The position numbers were made by a program, and so were the translations under genes. Of a DNA stretch of 22,480 nucleotides, positions 1 to 8,514 are shown in pieces. Within the stretch, counting starts at the first letter, position 1, and each line of letters opens with the position of its first letter. Below the pieces are notes generated by a model. It saw only the letters and a list, made by a program, of their open reading frames with translations, searched no databases and was not told the DNA's origin. The stretch covers positions 1 to 22,480 of the forward strand of contig JAQGAU010000942.1 in assembly GCA_034698045.1 (NCBI GenBank), in the 5' to 3' direction. The DNA is from Paramacrobiotus richtersi (Eukaryota; Tardigrada; Eutardigrada; Parachela; Macrobiotidae).

Positions 1-178
1 ACATGAGACAATATTGCCGGCACTACGGGGGATATTACTGCCAGTACTACGGGGGACATTATTGCCGATACAACGGGGGACATTATTGCCGATACTACGG
101 GAGACATTATTGCCGACACCGCGGGTAACATTACTGCCGGTACTACGGGGGACATGATTGCCGGTACTAATGGGGACA
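1..178 (-). repeat. Left 24-bp minisatellite array (about 7 copies)
   Basis: Tandem 24-bp units of the form gacattattgccggtacta plus cggg run from the window edge to about 178, with substitutions between copies. The orientation is opposite to the large array at 6509-7668, so both arrays read the same way when followed inward from the element ends. Isolated attgccgg cores persist at about 264-273, 293-303 and 327-337, which suggests a decayed inner margin. The array continues off the left edge, so its true length is unknown. Confidence 0.9.
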
Positions 179-407
179 GTTCGAGTTTGAATTTATGCGT
201 CAGTAGCCAAGCCAACAGGTGGCACTCAAGGCCTTGTGGAATAGACACCACACCACACACAGTATTGCCGGCCTTGGCGTTAGCAAGGTTGCATTATTGC
301 CGGAAGTGCGAGACCAAAGGAGAAACTATTGCCGGCTGTGATTAAGGTACACAAGACTTAAAAATTGTGAAGTTCACTAGACGTCCTTCCGAACAAAGCA
401 ATAACGG

Positions 408-2148
408 TCACTGATGGTCATCAATAATATCTTCAGTGAGGGAGTACTTTTTTCTTTTGGTTACGATCCGTGCGATGCGGTCTGGCTGGCTGGAGGTTAT
501 TAAGTCTGGGCCGTCAGTGACTGCAGCAGGACTGGAGCTGCTGCCTTTCTCTTCAACTGAAACACAAGCATTAAATGCGTCAAAAGACATTCTGTGAGAG
601 TATCGGTTTCATGAGCACCTGGCTGTTCGAAGGCACGTTTCGGTTTCTTGCATGATCGGCAAAGCCACGCAGGTGGCGCACGAATTTCAGAGGGTAGAAT
701 GGCTTTTCTGCTTGTCATGCAGGATCGATGGAAGAGTTTACTGCACTTTGAACATTTCCATCTAGATTCGGCGTCATACAGCAGGGGCGCGCGGCAGTCG
801 CACAAAATGTTTACAGTTCTTTCTTTGGGCGTTCCCTCAGGCTGTCGTTCTCGGCTTGGGAATGGAAGCATGATTTTTTCGTTCAAACACTTCATCAAAT
901 GAGGCCGAAGGTCCTGCAAGAATACTAGGTTGGTTAGTACTCTGCCGCTTTCAGGCGCGGGACTGCTATGCATTCTATACACAGAACGCACCTTTTTTAC
1001 AAACTGCTTGGCTGCAGGATCCCCACCAAAACACTTCTCGGTCAGGTTTGCAATGGCGTGAAGACCACAATCATTGGTGTTTTTCTGTTTAGCTATATTC
1101 GGCCAGATGAACTTCAGCTGGTCCGAGTACTGAATGCGAAAGACGAGAGCAACTTCCTGTTCAAAAATGATATCCGTAGAAGGCGGCAAGCTGTCATAAA
1201 TGAAAATGTTCTCGGCCGGGCCGTCGTGCTGATTTGTAACCATTATCCAATGATTTCCGTTAACAAATAGGATCTGTGCCTTGCGGACTTCCACCTCACT
1301 GGAACTTGCGCTCGCTGACCATTTCTTACGCAAACCATTTATAGTTGCTTTCAGTTCTACGTCCTTTGAAACATTGGACTGAGGTACACTGAAGCACAAC
1401 GGATCCTCCATTCCGATCAGCTGAGGAAACTGATTACGAAGAAGTAGTTGAGCGGCGGTAATGATCACCTCCGTCAACCAACCCGTGTCTTCGCGAAGTG
1501 CATGCCAGTCCTCAAACGTAAGGATAATTGGCTCAGGGACTAAAATTCTCGTCCATATAACCGCGCGATCCATACATTTCTCTATAAGTGTAAACCGATT
1601 ATTTCGCAGTGTTGATTTCATTGCACGCTTAGATCGAATATGTTCATTACTCGTGCAATCATTCATTTGAACCGTCGACCTTTACGTGAAACAAGCGATA
1701 TCAAACCGGTGTATTCTTGAGCAAACTGACCTTTCTTTCGTTCGTCATTCGAAATTCTTGCTTTAGTCTTGAGGCTCTCCTTGACCAGACACCAAGCGTC
1801 GTTGCTTATGCATTCTATCAGCGTTAGCGGTAGACTTCCTAGGGCACCGTACAGAACTGAGCGCTTTTCAGTAGCAGGCAGCAGTTGCAGACTAGGCAAT
1901 ACGTCCAGGACAGCCAACGTTCCTCTTGTGGACGAGACATCTGTTGCACGTTTTTCGAACAGTCCACGAAGGTCTTGTTCAAGCACATTGACTGCATCCT
2001 TGGTAAAAACTTTACCGAGCGCATTTAACCCATCAATCATGGCATTAATTTCGGCTTCAGAGCATTCCTCGGGCGACTGGCCGCTTACATCAACCACTTC
2101 CATAACTGATTGAGCGGCCGTTTGGGTCTTCGGCGCAACCGCTTCCAT
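408..2148 (-). CDS. Ulp1/C48-type cysteine protease with PHD-like zinc finger, three predicted exons
   Basis: Predicted exons are 2148-1686, 1581-619 and 556-408 (TGA stop); they join in frame to about 524 aa. Splice sites seen: CAC|gtaaag to cacttatag|AG, and CCAG|gtgctc to tgtttcag|TT. The protease triad is visible as His in NGNHW (about residue 265), Asp in IYDSLP (about 284) and Cys in NDCGLHA (about 326), with an upstream Gln suited to the oxyanion hole. A C4HC3 pattern follows (about 410-470: CDC, CSKC, HRSC, CRSC), typical of a PHD finger, then a Ser-rich basic tail. C48 proteases cleave SUMO-like isopeptide or peptide bonds. In Ginger1 elements a Ulp1 domain is known to accompany the transposase; its job in transposition is not established. 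The start is the first in-frame ATG. The frame is open to about 2240 and a non-ATG start or a further 5' exon is possible. All key residues look intact. Confidence 0.75.
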
Positions 2149-2172
2149 CTCGGCAGCCGGCCGCTCCTGCAC

Positions 2173-2579
2173 TTGAGCGTTTTGTTGCTGGTCAGCTACT
2201 TTGCGTACTCTTAGTGCTGCTGCAGCTAGGTGACGCGGGGCAAGATTGTTTAGTGGTCATCGAATGCTGACCTGCGTGTTCATCTAAAACAATTAAAACA
2301 CAAGGCGTTAGTTTGTAATGAATTTTCTTGTGACTCCCTTGCACAAAAACAACGAAAGACTAGCCCGAACTAAAACATACAGACATCCCGCAATTTGTAG
2401 CTGAACACAATTCTACGGTCATTTTCCACGATGCACAGTTTTTTGACTCATCTTTCACCATTTGCTAGTACAACTTTCTGTTCTCTATCAAAGAAGCCTA
2501 AGCTACCGCGGCGGCCTATCTACACGCTATGCTGGTTCCAGGTTGCAGTGCTGCGCTTTCGTCGGTCGTATAAACCCGG
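2173..2579. other. Spacer inside transposon, no clear gene
   Basis: This stretch lies between the protease gene and the next open segment. On the minus strand the protease reading frame stays open upstream of its first ATG to about 2240. A plausible acceptor, ttttaattgttttag followed by ATGAACACG, sits at about 2270-2290 and may begin an upstream exon. Nothing else could be supported. Confidence 0.3.
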
Positions 2580-2912
2580 TTACAGAGACACACCTGGTAC
2601 GTTTTTATGTACTTGGGACCATTCGTTCGACCGAGTATAAGTGTTGACTTCTTTGAAGTTCAGCTGTTCTTCGTTTATTGCGTAAAGCTGGAAACTCGGA
2701 AGCAATATTTCACAGTCCCCATAGTCTTCTATGTTAAGACATAGAGTGTTAGAAGACAACCCTCCATCCAGCGGAAAAGTTTCTTTGAAAATGTTTTGCC
2801 GATCAATAGGAAGGCTAAGGATCAGGCACGAATGGGACAGTATCGGTTCCAACGTGGATTGCACCAACACCGACAGTCGGGCTGTCAAATCTAGCATACT
2901 AGACCACAGCAT
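2580..2912 (-). CDS. Unrecognised open segment inside the transposon
   Basis: This is an open frame of up to 110 codons on the same strand as the transposase and protease genes and between them. The stretch around NIEDYGDCEILLPSFQLYAI has a normal protein-like composition with acidic and hydrophobic alternation. No family is recognised and no catalytic motif or membrane segment is evident. It may begin at an acceptor-like gtatgctag near 2895 and could be an exon of a gene whose upstream exon is the small frame at 3219-3064. Alternatively it could be part of one long spliced transcript linking transposase and protease, as would be expected if this element encodes the Ginger1-type fusion. It could also be chance. 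Confidence 0.3.
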   Translation of the reverse strand: MLWSSMLDLTARLSVLVQSTLEPILSHSCLILSLPIDRQNIFKETFPLDGGLSSNTLCLNIEDYGDCEILLPSFQLYAINEEQLNFKEVNTYTRSNEWSQVHKNVPGVSL

Positions 2913-3063
2913 GCAATATCATGAGAAGAAAGCCCCATAAAGAATCGAAGGGTCGGAAAATTATAAGCCGTTCTCAGACGTTTTGATTAAGAAAAGGGCA
3001 GGATACCGGGCTCTGTTTTGTATGACTGGGATTACAAAAACTGCCATTTACACTTCCACTGCA

Positions 3064-3219
3064 TCACGGACAAAGGTCAGCGTTGCAACTATTCATGTTG
3101 TACGGTACCGGCAGGTCACCCGCGGTAAGCAGATGGACAGCGGCTCGAATTCGTTCAGTTCTGTTGTTTTTCTCTTCAGCATACATGTAATACAGAGCGG
3201 AAAAAGACTTCCTGAACAT
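3064..3219 (-). CDS. Small unrecognised ORF, 51 aa, inside the transposon
   Basis: The frame has an ATG start and TGA stop. Visible content includes a basic and acidic N-terminal half (YYMYAEEKNNRTERIRAA) and two cysteines near the end (SCNADLCP). It lies 262 bp downstream of the transposase stop on the same strand. No family is recognised. It may be an exon of the open segment at 2912-2580 or of a longer transposase-protease transcript. It is too short for composition alone to be convincing. Confidence 0.22.
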   Translation of the reverse strand: MFRKSFSALYYMYAEEKNNRTERIRAAVHLLTAGDLPVPYNMNSCNADLCP

Positions 3220-3480
3220 TACAGGGATATTTCAAACAAAAGTCGGAAACCTAAACGCACAAGTCCGATCGGTTTTCAGTGCTGGTGTGGCTTGATTTAA
3301 ATTTAGTAAAATTTTACGGTCACGCAAACAAATTAAGTGTTATACCAAGGGCACTAAAATGAATAAAAATTTGAACTAGTTTTGACAAGTTCGCGCAAAA
3401 TTCCACGGCGCCCGATGGGGTTACACCACGGAAAACAGATACTCAAAAAATTGGCTACAAATGGCGTGGCCACACTGTAC

Positions 3481-6135
3481 CTAAGTGTCAATTAGAAGTC
3501 TTAGTTTTGAAACGTGCCGAGAAGGCGCATTCCAACCCTTATACTGCTGTAACATTGACTGCACGCTTGTGTTAAATGTACCTGCAGCACGATCAGCCCA
3601 ATCTCCCCATTCAAGCCAGTGCGGATCATTGTCGTTCGCCGTCTTGGCATTAAGGACAACCGGCGTAATGCGGCGCGGTTCAACCAGCTGTGCCGCATTC
3701 GGCTGTGTTGCTGTGGACTTGACAGCTTTCAGGTCTCGCACTTTGGCTGTGAATTGCGTACCCCCAGAGTCCAGCTTAACTTCTTGGCCCCTTCTCTGAA
3801 TTGCGAGAATTGTAAATGGCCCGCAGTACTTCGCCTTTCCAAAATTCTTGGACTGCAGGGCACCCTTTGGAGCTGCAGCGGCGCGAACAAACACAACTGC
3901 TCCTAACTCCAGATCTTTGCTATGTTTTTTGGTGTTGCGATGTGCTAGCTGCTGACGGGACTGCGCGGCTTCGATGTTTTCCGCCACTCTAGCGAATAGT
4001 TCCTGGTCAGCTTCCGATTTCTCGCGCGCAATGTTTCCATATTCACGTTGCAGCGTCTCGTCGTCCCAAGGGTCAGTGCCATCATACACATAGTCTTCCG
4101 CTTCGCAGGCACGCAAGAGGTTTGGCTGCCGTCTGAACATGAGTTCGAAAGGTGAGTGCTTCGTACTGCTATGAACAGTAGCGTTTGCGGCAAAAACTGC
4201 CGCGTCCACCCAAGTATCCCATTCACCTCCACGTTCGCAGCAATACTGGGTAAGATCCCTAAAGACATCAGCTAACTCAATCGATTGCAGGTTTTGCTTT
4301 CGTGAACCATTCCGAAAACAGTGACTGGTAATTCCAGCAGGCAAAGTTACTTTCTGCTTACGTTTCGAGTTGTTTGTTAGTTTGCTCAACTTGACCGCAA
4401 GTCTGTGGGTGCCGGGCCTTTGCGTACCGATGCTTTATCCCCAGCACTTCTTCTACCGAGCGATTAATCTGGTTCTTAAATTCGGTTCCTATTCGAATAA
4501 AGTGCGGGTCAGATGTATAATACTGTGTGATATATAACAGTGTCGCAAAAATTTAGATGTGGCTCTGATTCGCGTTTGACCGAAGTGTAAAACGTACCAT
4601 TGTCCGAAATAATGTATTCTGGAACACCAAACAGTGAGTAGACGTGAACAAGTTTCGCAACAACAGTCTCTGCCATTTTGTTTGGAATTGGAATGGCCAC
4701 TCGATATTTCGTGAAGTAATCCACCACCGTCAGAGCGAAAACGTTGCCCTTACTAGTTGGCACTAGCTCAATTAGGTCGTAACCAATTAGTCCCCATGGC
4801 TTCGGTGGAATGGCAATGGAAGCTAAAGGTGCCTTGACTGGAACCAGTCCTTTACCTTGCTCGTTACATGCGACACAGGCCGATGTCTAAAAGAATGCAT
4901 GTGTTCGCACCACTTAACGACATTTCGGGAGCATGATACGAATATGAACTCACGATTTTGTCAATCATTTGACGCATTCCGTTCCAGTAATACCTTTGTC
5001 CAATCGTTTTCTCCAGAGCATCGCGTCGCGCATGGCCCAGACTGCTGCAACAAAACCGTCACTAAAACTAGTGCTGTTTCATGCGCTTTAGCAGACCGTA
5101 AAGCAAGGATCAACGGCGCTGCACGAAAGCAAGTTTACGGAGGCACGATTTATTGGCGCTGGAAATATGGTAGAGATGGACTAGTGTTTATGGTAGAGTT
5201 GGACTAGACAGGCCCTACAGATCTGATCATGCGCCTAATCGGTTTTATTTGCGGCTTTTTAATTTTGACTTGATCCCAAGGCCAGAAGCACAGTAAACTA
5301 CATTCTTTTGCAGGCTCAAGCCACGAAAACGTTCAAACGCAAACACATCGTCGTTTAATGTCGTCATTTAGCCGCGAGAATCCGAATCTAACCAGACTGA
5401 TATTTCAGCTCATTTTTCATCGAGCGACAGAAAAAGCCTAATAAATGCAACCATAAAACATACGCAGCAGTAATCAGACAACCAAACAGGACAAGTTCGC
5501 ACATAGGAAGTAACAAGGGACACCACAGGACATTAGTCAGAAAAGCAAGGCAACCAGCAAAGCAACAAATGCAGCATAACAAATTCAGTGGAACACACCG
5601 ACTATGCAAATGGTTTCCATGATTTTTATAGCTTGGTTTCCCCGAACACAAACAGAGTTCACAGTCTTAAACCCCTCGTGAAATGGATGGCAGTAACACA
5701 TTCTGTAATAACATCACACCGCACGGCGTGTGCAGTATAGAGGAAGAAAGAGCTTAGGTTGCCTTTCGAAGCATTTCTGCAGCAGCCTGACAGCTGCAAT
5801 ACCTGACAGCAACACCTGACAGCTCAGGTATTTCTGCAATGCCAAAAATAGCAAACAAACATCAGAAAAGTTTACCTGTGCAAGTCTCGAACGATTTTTT
5901 CGGCCTCATCGTTAGACAGGATAACAAGCAGGTCCACGAAGCCTTCGACGGATTCAGACAGGTTCTTCTTCACTTTCCGGAAAAACAATTGCCCGTCTCG
6001 AATAATAAAAGAATCTGCGCGTCTGCGGAACACTCTTTTCCCGTTCTTTGACACCACATTGTGCGGATATACGTTTTTCTCCAAAAACTCCCTAATCGCA
6101 AAAAAGTCGACGTGCTGTTTCGATTTTGCGCTCAT
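3481..6135 (-). CDS. Ginger-type DDE transposase (Gypsy-integrase-like), five predicted exons
   Basis: Predicted exons are 6135-5876, 5044-4954, 4886-4598, 4488-4362 and 4258-3481, 1545 nt in total (514 aa plus stop), and every junction keeps the frame. Splice pairs: CACAG|gtaaac to tttgttgcag; AAATC|gtgagt to attcttttag; AATG|gtacgt to ttcgaatag; GAAAC|gtaagc to gtctttag. Joining them rebuilds the integrase fold in order: H2C2 zinc finger (H86, H91, C121, C124, with QRYYWNGM between), catalytic Asp154 in GYDL, Asp212 in SDNG, Glu248 in GQVEQTN (35 residues between the last two), and a GPY/F motif (GPFTIL, about residue 402) followed by a basic tail. It would bind the terminal repeats and catalyse strand transfer. 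ATG at 6135 is the first in frame; no TATA box was seen upstream. It looks intact, so the copy may be young. An alternative acceptor three bases inward (5041) would remove one residue. Confidence 0.85.
5045..5875 (-). other. Intron 1 of the transposase gene (831 bp)
   Basis: This is the only long intron of the transposase; the others are 67, 109 and 103 bp. It starts with gtaaac and ends with gttttgttgcag on the minus strand, and splits the zinc finger between its two histidines. Open frames inside it (for example 5388-5651) are hydrophobic, without recognised motifs, and are taken as chance. Confidence 0.7.
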
Positions 6136-6349
6136 TTTAGCTACTTCAAACAGACATCAAGTAGGCTTCATGTGTAGTGTTTACCAAGCGAAAAAATGTT
6201 TTAAAAACGGAAATAATTACTTTGACAATGCGAACCAACGTAAAAGTGAAGTCACAGTCACAAAAAATTGCAACGAAGCAGCTCGGCAGCAGACTAAAGA
6301 ATCAGCCACAGCTACAATTGTAATTGCCAATTGCCAATTGTAACTGTGA

Positions 6350-6372
6350 GGGGGACATAATTGCCGGTTACA
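6350..6372 (+). repeat. Internal exact copy of the 23-bp transposon terminus
   Basis: The 23 bases are identical to the terminal 23 bases at 7863-7885 (core acataattgccggttaca), in the same orientation. The copy lies about 215 bp upstream of the transposase ATG and about 140 bp before the minisatellite array. It may be the original right edge of the coding element, with the array-bearing 6373-7885 segment a second abutting element, or an internal duplication of the terminus. Confidence 0.8.
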
Positions 6373-6508
6373 GTTGTTAATCCAGCACTTTCGACAATAT
6401 TGCCAACTTAATTGTAGACCCTGCATCACTACTCTTCCTCTTTATTTAGAATTTTCTGCAATAATGTCAAAGTATTAGTAGACAGTCAGCAGTAATGCCC
6501 CTTTAATA

Positions 6509-7668
6509 TGGCAATAATGTCACTCGTAGTGTCAGCATTAATGTTACCCTTAGTGCCCGCGACAATGTCCGTTGTATCGGCAATAATGTCGCCCGTAGCG
6601 TCGACAATAATGTCCCCCGTAGTGCCGGCAATAATGTCCCCCGTAGTGACAACAATAATGTCCCCCGTAGTGCTGGCAATAATGTCACCCGTAGTATCGG
6701 CAATAATGTCCCCCGTAGTACCGGCAGAAATATGCCCCGTAGTGCCGGCAATAATGTCTCCCGTAGTGCCGGCAATAATGTCCCCCGTTGCATCGGCAAT
6801 AATGTCACCCGTAGTGCCGGCAATAATGTCACCCGTAGTACCGGCAATAATGTCCCCCATAGTATCGGCAATAATGTCACCCGTGGTGTCGGCAGTAATG
6901 TTCCCCGTGGTACCGGCAATAATGTCACCCGTTGTATCGGCAATAATGTCCCCCGTAGTACCGGCAGTAATATCCCCCGTAGTGCCGGCAATATTGTCCC
7001 CCGTTGTATCGGCAATAATGTCACCCGCGGTGTCGGCAGTAATGTTCCCCGTAGTACCGGCAATAATGTCACCCGTTGTATCGGCAATAATGTCCCCCGT
7101 AGTACTGGCAGTAATATCCCCCGTAGTGCCGGCAATATTGTCTCATGTAGTATCGGCAATAATGTTTCCCGTTGTATCGGCAATAATGTCACCCGCGGTG
7201 TCGGCAATAATGTCTTCCGTAGTATCGGCAACAATGTCCCCCGTTGTATCGGCAAAAATGTCACCCGTAGTGCCGGCAATAATGTCACCCGTAGTATCGG
7301 CAATAATGTCCCCCATAGTATCGGCAATAATGTCCCCCAAAGTATCGGCAATAATGTCACCCGTGGTGTCGGCAGTAATGTTCCCCGTAGTGCCGGCAAT
7401 AATGTCTCCCGTAGTATCGGCAATAATGTCCCCCGTTGTATCGGCAATAATGTCACCCGCGGTGTCGGCAATAATGTCTCCCGTAGTATCGGCAATAATG
7501 TCCCCCGTTGTATCGGCAATAATGTCACCCGTAGTGCCGGCAATAATGTCCCCCGCTGCATCGGCAATAATGTCACCCGTAGTGCCGGCAATAATGTCAC
7601 CCGTAGTGCCGGCAATAATGTCACCCGTAGTACCGGCACTAATGTCCCCCGTAGAGGCGGCAATAATG
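6509..7668 (+). repeat. Right 24-bp minisatellite array, about 48 copies
   Basis: This is a tandem array with consensus unit ggcaataatgtcccccgtag plus tacc or tgcc, period 24. Variation is mainly tcccc/tcacc and the four bases before ggc. A higher-order pattern is visible: the variant unit beginning ggcagtaatg recurs at 6891, 7035 and 7371 (offsets of 6 and 20 units), and the ggcagtaatatccccc unit at 6963 recurs at 7107. The unit matches the inner arm of the terminal inverted pair at 7832-7844. Since 24 is a multiple of three and few units carry stops, frames on both strands stay open for hundreds of codons. Those frames are a by-product of the period and are not called as genes. Confidence 0.95.
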
Positions 7669-7823
7669 GCGTTGACACCTCGGAAATTTTTTGGTGGTCA
7701 CATCGGTGGTGGTGGTAGCGCATGGTGGCGGGCCTCGGATTGATCCTGACTTTTTCCAGCTTTCCTATGTCCTTCGTATCACCAAGTTTGTGCAAGGGTT
7801 ACAGATTTGGCGATGGTTACAAA

Positions 7824-7885
7824 GGGGACCCGGCAATAATGTCCGGGGGGACATTCTGGCGGGGGGGACATAATTGCCGGTTACA
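7824..7885 (-). repeat. Right terminal repeat with hairpin-like inverted pair
   Basis: Arms ggcaataatgtcc (7832-7844) and ggacataattgcc (7866-7878) are inverted copies with one mismatched pair, separated by 21 nt. The outer edge ends ...ccggttaca at 7885, matching the YNACA type of Ginger termini. The same layout recurs at 22060-22123. It is probably the transposase-binding terminus. The opposite terminus is outside the window, so the inverted-repeat status is inferred from the flipped arrays and the sister terminus. Confidence 0.75.
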
Positions 7886-8319
7886 TACGTAGCATAAATC
7901 TGATGTCGTAAACAGGGAAATATTTATGAATAAAACCGCTAGTCTTCTCTTCGATTTAAAAAAAATGACTTAAGTGATACCGTCCAAACTTTCCTTGATC
8001 CGTTCCACACAGCTGTGACTCTGTCCCGGTTGCCAGGGTGGAAAGCAAAAACCGCTGACCTGGAGATTTCTTTAAAATCTCCAGAGTACTCTGAAGAGGT
8101 GACGTGAGAAAATTCGTCAACACAACAGCAGCATAATATAAAAATAAATTCAATACTAATAAAACATCCGCAGACAGATTTAAAGGAATCTTACATTTTT
8201 ATTGGGTTCATATCAGACCTTGTAGTTAGTTATGTTTTTCTGACTCTAAAATTTACCAAAATTTGAGCAATTCTAGCATTTAGCTCATAACTAAATTACT
8301 AATCGGAAAAAATTTTCAG
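7886..8319. other. Flank of the transposon, no gene seen
   Basis: This is AT-rich sequence immediately outside the proposed transposon edge. A small perfect hairpin, ggagattt-cttta-aaatctcc, lies at about 8061-8081. A 65-codon open frame on the minus strand (8153-7956) has no recognised motif. Nothing further is supported. Confidence 0.4.
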
Positions 8320-8514
8320 TTTTTGCTGAATGTGCCGTATAATCGCGGAAACAACAGCCCAGCTACGAATACTGCAGCCCCGGAACCCGCACAAATCCCT
8401 TCTTACTCCGCGATTCGCCCGTCTTCCCATACCGATCAGCCTGCTCCCGCAGCCCCGTCCGCCACAGGACCTCCTGTGCGGTTCGCATTTCCGGATCAGC
8501 TACCAAATCCGTAA
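8320..8514 (+). CDS. Possible proline/alanine-rich exon
   Basis: A good acceptor (aaaaaattttcag, AG at 8318-8319) opens a frame that runs to a TAA at 8512-8514. The encoded stretch is rich in Pro, Ala, Ser and Thr (for example PAPAAPSATGPPVRFAF), and is noticeably more GC-rich than the surrounding DNA. It may be a terminal exon of a low-complexity region. No family is recognised, no matching upstream exon was found, and chance is possible. Confidence 0.3.
   Translation, partial: FLLNVPYNRGNNSPATNTAAPEPAQIPSYSAIRPSSHTDQPAPAAPSATGPPVRFAFPDQLPNP

Larger units (their letters stand above)
1..7885 (-). mobile_element. Ginger-like DNA transposon, left end cut off by window
   Basis: This is one large cut-and-paste element, at least 7.9 kb. 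Evidence seen: a Gypsy-integrase-like transposase gene and a Ulp1-type protease gene on the same strand, with no reverse transcriptase, RNase H or gag nearby. The 24-bp repeat arrays face opposite ways at the two sides, and the right edge has an inverted terminal sequence that reads TGTAACCGGCAATTATGTCC from 7885 inward. Known: Ginger1 elements carry an integrase-like transposase with a GPY/F motif plus a Ulp1 or OTU protease domain, and have TGTNR...YNACA termini. Inferred: the left terminus is just upstream of base 1. The boundary is not certain. The 4 bp after the end are tacg, not the CCGG/CCGT reported for Ginger1 target duplications, and an internal copy of the terminus at 6350-6372 could mark a nested or earlier edge. 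Confidence 0.72.

Noticed and set aside
648-2113. Plus-strand frames at 648-902, 968-1270, 1461-1670 and 1769-2113
   Set aside because: These are antisense shadows of the protease gene, whose catalytic motifs identify the minus strand as coding.
5388-5651. Hydrophobic 87-codon frame on the minus strand
   Set aside because: It lies wholly in the predicted 831-bp transposase intron and has no motif or start context.
3481-6135. Gypsy LTR retrotransposon or endogenous retrovirus as source of the integrase
   Set aside because: No gag, protease, reverse transcriptase, RNase H or LTR is seen beside it. The introns, the Ulp1 gene and the inverted terminal structure fit a DNA transposon better.
6509-7668. 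CRISPR-like appearance of regularly spaced repeats
   Set aside because: Units are contiguous 24-mers with point variation and no unique spacers, in a eukaryotic setting with no cas genes.
6503-7795. Long open frames of 300-430 codons over the repeat array on both strands
   Set aside because: They follow from a 24-bp period with few stop codons; no start context, domain or non-repetitive flank supports a gene.
1-7885. Polinton/Maverick element
   Set aside because: Polintons also have an integrase and a cysteine protease, but no protein-primed polymerase, packaging ATPase or capsid gene is present, and the element is probably too short.
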